A stretch of DNA of 11,623 nt, taken from positions 1 through 11,623 of the forward strand of contig PAYF01000034.1 of assembly GCA_002714745.1 (NCBI GenBank), written 5' to 3'. The notes beneath the pieces were generated by a model. The model did not search any database. It was not told the DNA's origin and saw only the letters and a program-made list of their open reading frames with translations. A program made the position numbers and the translations under genes. Origin of the DNA: Methanobacteriota archaeon. Lineage in GTDB: Archaea > Thermoplasmatota > Poseidoniia > Poseidoniales > Thalassarchaeaceae. Each line of letters starts with the position of its first letter. The first letter of the stretch is position 1. Shown piece after piece: positions 6,776-11,623 of the stretch.

Positions 6776-7654
6776 TTAATCCCCGCCTGAGGCTCTAGAA
6801 GCCTCGGGAACTGGGTCATCAAGGACTCTAGCTAGACTCTCGGCCAAGTCAACATTGTGCCCTTGGCGGTTAATCCAATCGACTATACGTGTAACATCAC
6901 GAACGAGGAATTCCTCGGCACTCGGATGCTGCCGGGTGACACTTTGACCGGCATCGATTACCCACAGTTCGTCATCGTTTAGCAGGATGTTATACTCGCT
7001 GAAATCGGCGTGAACCAAATCGCAATTGTGCCAGTTGATAGCGATGAAATCGAGAAGTTCCTCGAATACCTCGTACGGATTGTCGACAGAGATTTCCTTG
7101 AGTCGTGGACTTGGTCCCTTATCGTCTCCGATGTATTCCATGATGAGAACATTCTTCAGATTGTCAAGTGGCTCCGGGACCCTTAGGCCGTGATTCCTCA
7201 TCCTCCGTAGGTTGCGGAACTCCTTGCGCACCCAGATGTTGACAAGTTCCCTGTGTCGCCTTGAAAGGCCTTTGAATCTGGGATCTCCGTCGATGTACTT
7301 GGCCAGCCCCTTGAACACGGCGTTGGTGGTATGAAAAATCTTCACTGCGACAGGTCCGTGGTTGGTGGTGGCGTGGAAGACGTGGGCTTCCTTACCTCGA
7401 GCTATAGGGTAATCTATGGTCTCAATCTGACCCTTCTGCATCAATTTGTGAACAGCAAGCAGGGTAGAGCGGTCGAATACCTGATCGAAGACACGTCTGT
7501 CTACCCACTCATACTTGCCCTTACCCAGAACTCCTTGCAGTCCGTCTTCAATATCGTTGAACATGCGCTTGAAGCGGGGCTCAGAAATCCACTCGTGCTT
7601 CTTCTCTGCTCTCAGTAGAGCGTCAACCTCAGGAAGGTCATCATACTCATCCAT
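6776..7654 (-). CDS. rio1: RIO1-type serine/threonine protein kinase (ATPase)
   Basis: This atypical kinase acts in late 30S ribosome maturation. I place the start at the ATG at 7654, giving 292 residues beginning MDEYDDLPEV. It is preceded by an SD (GGTGA, 7663-7659) that overlaps the aIF1A stop. An in-frame ATG 38 codons upstream would overlap aIF1A and add a basic, unconserved stretch. Visible parts: an N-terminal winged-helix-like region (~1-75), the P-loop ARGKEAHVF (85-93), Lys105 in VAVKIF, the RIO insert around KGLSRRHRELVNIWVRKEF, the hinge IMEYIGDD (161-168), the catalytic loop VHADFSEYN (214-222) with Asp216 and Asn222, and the metal motif VIDAGQSV (232-239) with Asp234. The RIO1-specific GKEA loop and IDxxQSV separate it from RIO2. 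All catalytic residues are present. Confidence 0.96.
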   Translation of the reverse strand: MDEYDDLPEVDALLRAEKKHEWISEPRFKRMFNDIEDGLQGVLGKGKYEWVDRRVFDQVFDRSTLLAVHKLMQKGQIETIDYPIARGKEAHVFHATTNHGPVAVKIFHTTNAVFKGLAKYIDGDPRFKGLSRRHRELVNIWVRKEFRNLRRMRNHGLRVPEPLDNLKNVLIMEYIGDDKGPSPRLKEISVDNPYEVFEELLDFIAINWHNCDLVHADFSEYNILLNDDELWVIDAGQSVTRQHPSAEEFLVRDVTRIVDWINRQGHNVDLAESLARVLDDPVPEASRASGGD

Positions 7655-7658
7655 ACTC

Positions 7659-7663
7659 TCACC
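7659..7663 (-). promoter_or_regulatory. Shine-Dalgarno site of rio1, fixes its start
   Basis: The minus strand reads GGTGA, four bases before the rio1 ATG at 7654. Its TGA is the stop codon of aIF1A, so stop and SD are shared and the two genes are probably translationally coupled. This argues against the longer upstream start at 7768. Confidence 0.7.
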
Positions 7664-8171
7664 CGAAGAACGAGTCGATATCTTCCTCTGGTTCGTCGGA
7701 CACGGATGTGTTCTCTTCGATAACTTCTGGCTCGGCTTCCTGCTCGTCCTCTTCTGAAGGAGCAGCATCAGAGACCGGTTCGATTTCTAGATTCTGATTC
7801 CCGGACAGATCTGTGACTCCGAACAGATCAACAATCTCTGGGAGCACTCCCTTGCGTGACAGGTAAAGTGACTGGGTCTTGGTGTAGCGCATACACACAT
7901 TGGCCTTCTCGTCTTGGAAATCCCAAGGCTGTACCACAATCAGGTCTCCCTCGCGTACCCACTGGCGCCTTCTCATCTTTCCCGGAATTCTAGCAAGTCT
8001 GCTCTCGCCGTCCTCGCAAACCGCCTTAACCCGGCGTCCGCCGAGAATCTGATCCGCTATCGCAAACATCTCATTGACCTTACGATTGGGGAGCGGTACG
8101 CGAATGCGGTCGCCTCCAGATTCAAGCTGTGCTAGGAGCTCAGCGTCGACCTTCTCCTCTCTACGGGCCAT
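7659..8171 (-). CDS. eif1A: archaeal translation initiation factor 1A (aIF1A)
   Basis: aIF1A binds the ribosomal A site and helps initiator tRNA and mRNA selection on the 30S subunit. The 170-residue protein has a basic start (MARREEK), then an S1-like OB fold (~22-104) with RVPLPNRKVNEMF, VCEDGESRLARIPGKMRRR (51-69), WVREGDLIVVQPWDFQDEKA (71-90) and RYTKTQ (95-100). Archaeal aIF1A is usually about 100-115 residues. This one carries an acidic tail from ~129 to the end, rich in Glu/Asp with a few Ser and Pro, finishing EEDIDSFFG. Eukaryotic eIF1A also has an acidic tail, ending DIDDI, that contacts eIF5B; the resemblance may be functional or convergent. The gene begins 43 bases after nuoN. No SD is visible, and the ATG lies in a GC-rich dyad, so a leaderless start is plausible. 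It probably heads the aIF1A-rio1-dim2 operon. Confidence 0.96.
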   Translation of the reverse strand: MARREEKVDAELLAQLESGGDRIRVPLPNRKVNEMFAIADQILGGRRVKAVCEDGESRLARIPGKMRRRQWVREGDLIVVQPWDFQDEKANVCMRYTKTQSLYLSRKGVLPEIVDLFGVTDLSGNQNLEIEPVSDAAPSEEDEQEAEPEVIEENTSVSDEPEEDIDSFFG

Positions 8172-8179
8172 GTGGCCCG
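8164..8179 (-). promoter_or_regulatory. GC-rich dyad enclosing the aIF1A start codon
   Basis: CGGGCC and GGCCCG form a perfect 6-bp GC-only stem around a 4-base loop, ATGT on the plus strand and ACAT in the mRNA. The AUG has its A and U in the loop and its G in the stem. In a transcript with a leader this would mask the start; in a leaderless mRNA the left arm would be absent and the AUG free. No SD is present. Confidence 0.4.
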
Positions 8180-8194
8180 GTCGGTAGTCCCCTA

Positions 8195-8219
8195 TGTGAA
8201 GTTGAGGTTGCTCTTCACA
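8195..8219 (-). other. inverted repeat spanning the nuoN stop codon
   Basis: TGTGAAG (8195-8201) and CTTCACA (8213-8219) are perfect 7-base arms around an 11-base loop. The nuoN TGA (8217-8215) lies in one arm. It would form a hairpin at the end of the complex I transcript. No T-run follows, so it is at most a weak terminator candidate. Just downstream on the minus strand, ACATAGG (about 8197-8191) is a weak TATA-like sequence some 20-26 bases before the aIF1A ATG. Confidence 0.3.
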
Positions 8220-9912
8220 ATCCCATCATGGTGTCAACGGCTGACGTGACCATATCGAGCAACCACTCGCTCATGGGTCCGATTCCAAACAGTAGAGTCA
8301 GGATGGCACAGCCAAAGATAGCTAGTCGCAGAGACGGGGCCTTGCTTAGTCCCGAATCGCTCTCGGGTGATTCGAAGAACATGACGAGCCCAATTCTCAG
8401 ATAGTAGAACAGTGAGAGGGCGCTGTTGAGGACAATCGCCACGGCCAACCAGAACAGTGGATCGACTCCGCTAGCCCAGTCTACTATGGTAGTCGAAGTC
8501 GCGGCCCCGGTTCCAGCGGATACAGATACGATTCCGTTAATCATCAGCAACTTAGAGAGGAATCCGGATAGAGGTGGAACGCCGGCCAGAGAGAGCATGA
8601 AGACGAACATCGCCACGCCGATAGCAGGCTCTCTCCTGATCAATCCATGAAGGTCCTCGATTCTGTGTCCTCCGCCATCTGCTTCGAGCATCGAGAGAAC
8701 AAGGAAGGCCCCGAACTTGAATAGGACCAAGATTAGCAGGTGGAAGACCACAGCGGTCAGAATCATCGAGGAAGTGGATGCGTCTGCGAGCCCGGAGCCA
8801 ATAGCTGCCATGGCTGCAAGCATGTAGCCAGCGTGGGCCACGCTGGAGTAGGCCAGCATTCGTTTGGGGTTGTCGCTTGTAAGGGCAGCTAGGTTACCCC
8901 AGGTCATCGTTAGAACTGCGATTAGTGCGATTGATAGCATCCAAATCGCCTGTCCAGATGGAGGCATGGTGACAATCAGCAGGAGTCTAATCAAAGCCAC
9001 GAAGCCCATCGCCTTGGATGCGGTAGCCAGCAGGCCAGCGATTGGGGAGGAAGCACCGGAGTAAGCATCTGGAACAGCGAGGTGGAATGGGGCTGCTCCA
9101 ACCTTGAATCCGAAGGCGACCATCATTAGGCCGACTCCGACCATAGCTAGAGGGTCGTTCGTCTCCATAGCCGACCAAGCGGCTGCCAGATCGGTCATGT
9201 CTAGGCTACCACTCCAAAGGTAGAGTAGTGACATGCCGTAGATTCCAATCGCGGAGACAACGGATCCGACCATGAAGTACTTCATTCCGGCCTCGCCGCC
9301 GACATCGGCCTCCTTGTGGAAGGCGACGAGGACGTAGGAAGAAAGTGAAGCCAGTTCTAGGCATACAAAGAGCATGAAAAGGTTGGTAGCCATCGCCATC
9401 AGGCTCATGCCTAGTCCTGTGGTAAGCAGCAGGATGTGGAAGTCTACCTGCCTGCGGTTATCAATCAGGGCGGCGACCTTTGAGTCTGCAATCTCGTCAG
9501 AGTCCGAATCAAGAGGGGCACCGGCCTTCGGCATAGCGGGCATCCTAGTTGAAGTTGCCAAGGCCGCTAGAAGTAGGGCTGAGGTGAATAGCAGAGTGAA
9601 TAGCCTGCTGAACTCATCGATGTGCAAGGCGTTACCGACATCTCCTTCCTCCCCTAGGAAAAGAAAAGAGGTTAGTAAAGCAAGAACCAGTACTCCACTA
9701 GCGACCATATTGGGGAGTCTTGGATCGTTGTTAAGCTCGGACCTAGTTCCGCCGATGAAAATTGGTACTCTGGTGCGAGTGAGTGGAATGCGCATGGTGG
9801 CATCACCCAGATTGGGTATCAGAATCATCGCCACTATGCCAAGAAGCATCAGAATCTCTGGAAGCAGTAGCATGGTCGTGTCGAGGTCGATTTCAGTCAA
9901 TATCGAACTCAT
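8215..9912 (-). CDS. nuoN: NADH-quinone oxidoreductase subunit N (complex I antiporter-like subunit)
   Basis: NuoN is one of three antiporter-like membrane subunits that move protons or sodium in the complex I arm. I set the start at the ATG at 9912 (565 residues). It overlaps the nuoM stop as ATGA and has AGGAG 8 bases upstream; a GTG at 9921 would sit on that SD. Key residues are Glu186 in CLELASLSSYVLVAF, Lys270 in FGFKVGAAPFH, Lys300 in ATASKAMGF and Lys454 in LSGFLSKLLM, an intact proton path with at least 13 hydrophobic segments. Two features are unusual: a hydrophilic loop at ~121-159 (DSDSDEIADSK) between early membrane helices, and the usual PFH.W.PD motif reading PFHLAVPD, without the Trp. 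The length exceeds the ~485 of Escherichia coli NuoN. The electron donor (NADH, F420H2 or ferredoxin) cannot be told from this subunit. Confidence 0.94.
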   Translation of the reverse strand: MSSILTEIDLDTTMLLLPEILMLLGIVAMILIPNLGDATMRIPLTRTRVPIFIGGTRSELNNDPRLPNMVASGVLVLALLTSFLFLGEEGDVGNALHIDEFSRLFTLLFTSALLLAALATSTRMPAMPKAGAPLDSDSDEIADSKVAALIDNRRQVDFHILLLTTGLGMSLMAMATNLFMLFVCLELASLSSYVLVAFHKEADVGGEAGMKYFMVGSVVSAIGIYGMSLLYLWSGSLDMTDLAAAWSAMETNDPLAMVGVGLMMVAFGFKVGAAPFHLAVPDAYSGASSPIAGLLATASKAMGFVALIRLLLIVTMPPSGQAIWMLSIALIAVLTMTWGNLAALTSDNPKRMLAYSSVAHAGYMLAAMAAIGSGLADASTSSMILTAVVFHLLILVLFKFGAFLVLSMLEADGGGHRIEDLHGLIRREPAIGVAMFVFMLSLAGVPPLSGFLSKLLMINGIVSVSAGTGAATSTTIVDWASGVDPLFWLAVAIVLNSALSLFYYLRIGLVMFFESPESDSGLSKAPSLRLAIFGCAILTLLFGIGPMSEWLLDMVTSAVDTMMGL

Positions 9913-11525
9913 GGCTTCCACTCCTGTGAATGCATAGCGTCGATGAGAGTCTCAACAGTGAATCCTGAGCTCCAGTCAGACATCATATCCCAGAAGATGA
10001 ACGGCATAATTCCGAATAGCGCCGTCATCGCTCCGAGCAGGAGCATTCCTGCATTCTCGTGCCATGTGATGTCACGAGGTTCCTCATCATGCATGGTATC
10101 GGGTAATATTCCCTTATCTGGGTCGTTAGATTCGAAAATCGTCCTCTGCATAGATGAGAGATAGTACACAGCGGTGATAATCAGAGTCAAAGCAGGCAAG
10201 AGAACGAGCCACCCGTAGGTCATCCAGAATGCAATCAATATCGCCACTTCAGCTACGAAACCTGCTAGCAATGGCAGCCCGAGGCTCGCCATCCAACCCA
10301 GCATCATGTGTGCGGCAAGCCATGGGCTGTGGTGAGCAATACCGCGCATCGAGCCTATCTCTAGAGTGTGATAGTGGTGCTTGAAGGCACCAGCCACAGC
10401 GAACAACAGAGGGCTGATGATACCGTGGGCGAACATCATGAACAGAGCGCCTGCGATTCCCAGAGGTTGCATCGTGGCTATGCCAAGGAAGATTAGTCCC
10501 ATATGAGAGACAGAAGAGTAAGCGACCATGCGCTTGAGATTAGTTTGACCCATGCACACCCAAGCGCCGTAGACCAAGCTAGCCATACCGAGGGTAATCA
10601 GTAGCGGGATGAATTCAATTGTAGACTCGGGGAAGATTGTGACAGCGACCCTGAGGAAGCCGTAGGCGCCCATCTTCAGCATAACTCCGGCTAACAGCAT
10701 TGATCCTGCTGTGGGCGCCTGCACGTGGGCGTCGGGAAGCCAAGTGTGAACTGGTACGCTGGGCATCTTGGTTGCGAAGCCAATCAGCAGCATCAGCCAG
10801 ACCAGATGCCTAAGTCCTTCACTTGGAATCAAATTTTCTTGGGCCGTCATCGCTACTAGATCGAAGTGGTGACCAGTCAGGCTACCTAAACCAGAAATCG
10901 GGTCTGTGTGGAAGTACATCACGAGAATTCCAATGAGCATAATTACGCTAGCAGCGAAAGTGTAGATGAAGAACTTCATCGCAGCATATCTCCTGTCCTC
11001 TCCGCCCCACATCAAAATCAGCAGGAACATTGGAATCAGGGTCAGCTCCCAGAAAACGTAGAACACGAACAGGTCGAGTACTACGAAGACACCGAGCAGC
11101 GCTCCCTCCATTACGAGCAGGAGCGGATGGAATAGATGTCCGCGCTTGGCATCCCACTCGACCAGCATCGAGATTGGAATAAGTACCGTAGTAAGCCATA
11201 TCATCGGGAAGGAAAGAGCGTCTGCTCCGACTTTCCAGGTCACTCCAATGGATGGAATAAGGTCGATTGCATCGTTCTGTAGGACATAGCCTCCCTGAGT
11301 AATATTGGTCCAGTCAATACTGCCCCAATTACCTATGAACAGCATGGTGGTGATTACAGCCACAGCCATTGCGATACCCATGCTGACGTTTCTGGATACC
11401 CTAGCCAGCCCCTCGCTCTGAGAGCTTGGAAGAACTTGTGTCAGCAGGATCAGGAGCAATCCTGCGAATAGTGGAAGGAGTGTGATTACTGAGAGGGGGT
11501 CGTCGATTATGCGCTCACCCCCCAT
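9909..11525 (-). CDS. nuoM: NADH-quinone oxidoreductase subunit M (complex I antiporter-like subunit)
   Basis: This 538-residue polytopic protein is the second antiporter-like subunit of the membrane arm. Key residues are Glu160 in FWELTLIPM (159-167), Lys253 in GFATKMPSVPVHTWLPDAH (249-267), Lys284 in MLKMGAYGFLR, His366 in MFAHGIISP, and Glu426 in AGFVAEVAIL. The last is Glu in NuoM where NuoL and NuoN have Lys, which fixes the identity. About 14 hydrophobic segments are visible. The ATG lies 19 nt inside the nuoL 3' end with no SD before it. A strong SD-like GGGGGTGAG lies immediately after this ATG and is followed by no usable in-frame start except a non-standard ATA, so the ATG is kept. 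The stop overlaps the nuoN start by 4 nt. Confidence 0.95.
   Translation of the reverse strand: MGGERIIDDPLSVITLLPLFAGLLLILLTQVLPSSQSEGLARVSRNVSMGIAMAVAVITTMLFIGNWGSIDWTNITQGGYVLQNDAIDLIPSIGVTWKVGADALSFPMIWLTTVLIPISMLVEWDAKRGHLFHPLLLVMEGALLGVFVVLDLFVFYVFWELTLIPMFLLILMWGGEDRRYAAMKFFIYTFAASVIMLIGILVMYFHTDPISGLGSLTGHHFDLVAMTAQENLIPSEGLRHLVWLMLLIGFATKMPSVPVHTWLPDAHVQAPTAGSMLLAGVMLKMGAYGFLRVAVTIFPESTIEFIPLLITLGMASLVYGAWVCMGQTNLKRMVAYSSVSHMGLIFLGIATMQPLGIAGALFMMFAHGIISPLLFAVAGAFKHHYHTLEIGSMRGIAHHSPWLAAHMMLGWMASLGLPLLAGFVAEVAILIAFWMTYGWLVLLPALTLIITAVYYLSSMQRTIFESNDPDKGILPDTMHDEEPRDITWHENAGMLLLGAMTALFGIMPFIFWDMMSDWSSGFTVETLIDAMHSQEWKP
9921..9925 (-). promoter_or_regulatory. Shine-Dalgarno site of nuoN, fixes its start
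   Basis: The minus strand reads AGGAG, eight bases before the ATG at 9912, inside the last codons of nuoM. It favours the ATGA-overlap start over the in-frame GTG at 9921, which directly abuts the SD. Confidence 0.65.
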
Positions 11526-11623
11526 ATCAATGCGAATATAGAGAGCATTCCAACTGCTGCCATCAGTATGTAGTCACGAGTGCTTCCGGTAGTGACACTG
11601 CGAACTGTGACTGATCCAGAAGC
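11507..11623 (-). CDS. nuoL: NADH-quinone oxidoreductase subunit L, C-terminal end only
   Basis: The last 38 codons of an open frame entering from the right edge read ASGSVTVRSVTTGSTRDYIL and continue with a final hydrophobic helix (MAAVGMLSIFALIWGV) before TAA. NuoL proteins end with this pattern: an R..QTG-like segment, DY, then one closing membrane helix. The position directly before nuoM fits the L-M-N order. It overlaps nuoM by 19 nt. Most of the gene lies outside the window, so catalytic residues cannot be checked. Identity rests on this short C-terminal pattern and on gene order. Confidence 0.8.
   Translation of the reverse strand, partial: ASGSVTVRSVTTGSTRDYILMAAVGMLSIFALIWGVSA

Noticed and set aside
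7655-7768. Longer rio1 start with a basic N-terminal extension
   Set aside because: It would overlap aIF1A by about 110 bases, while the ATG at 7654 has an ideally placed SD and gives the usual RIO1 N-terminus.
9374-9937. Plus-strand open frame of 187 codons opposite nuoN
   Set aside because: It is entirely antisense to a well-supported membrane protein gene, and its Ser/Arg-rich translation looks like the reverse of hydrophobic codons.
10908-11135. Plus-strand, Glu/His-rich open frame of 75 codons opposite nuoM
   Set aside because: It lies wholly inside nuoM, and the hydrophilic composition is what the complement of membrane-helix codons yields.
1-11623. CRISPR array, transposon, tRNA or defence system
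   Set aside because: No regularly spaced repeats, transposase or nuclease motifs, terminal inverted repeats around genes, or cloverleaf-like sequence were seen; the window is filled by housekeeping and metabolic genes.

Overview
All credible genes in this window lie on the minus strand, so transcription runs from high to low coordinates. The gene content points to an archaeon: a translation initiation factor aIF1A, a RIO1 kinase, a Dim2/Pno1-type KH protein and a DUF63 membrane protein occur side by side, and these are archaeal (partly archaeal/eukaryotic) families. Together with NuoL/M/N-type complex I subunits, a leucine-degradation carboxylase operon, near-balanced base composition and tight gene packing, this fits a marine Thermoplasmatota lineage such as Marine Group II/III (Poseidoniia). 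That placement is inference, since no rRNA or other phylogenetic marker was compared.

Layout from right to left, the direction of transcription. (1) 11623-8215: the 3' end of nuoL, then nuoM and nuoN, three overlapping genes for the proton-pumping membrane arm of a complex I-like enzyme. (2) 8171-6021: aIF1A, rio1 and dim2/pno1, an informational operon for translation initiation and late 30S ribosome maturation. (3) 5981-4680: a single DUF63 multi-pass membrane protein of unknown function. (4) 4613-140: a four-gene set with 1-8 nt gaps: methylcrotonyl-CoA carboxylase carboxyltransferase, a LiuC-type methylglutaconyl-CoA hydratase, a biotin carboxylase and a separate BT/biotin-carrier protein. 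This set would turn 3-methylcrotonyl-CoA into HMG-CoA in leucine breakdown. (5) 139-1: palindromic repeats just after the operon, then possibly the first codons of another minus-strand gene cut by the window edge.

Internal genes of the operons mostly carry Shine-Dalgarno matches close to their starts (AGGTGAT, GTGAT, GGTGA, AGGAG). The first genes of the putative units (aIF1A, DUF63, mccB) have none and instead have inverted repeats just upstream or across the start. This fits the archaeal habit of leaderless or short-leader first cistrons with SD-led downstream cistrons.

No mobile element, tRNA, rRNA, CRISPR array or unmistakably new system was found. The most interesting points are the palindrome family at 71-137 and 568-589, the eukaryote-like acidic tail of aIF1A, the split carboxylase alpha subunit, and the dyads at the operon fronts. 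No stretch longer than 300 bases is without a gene.
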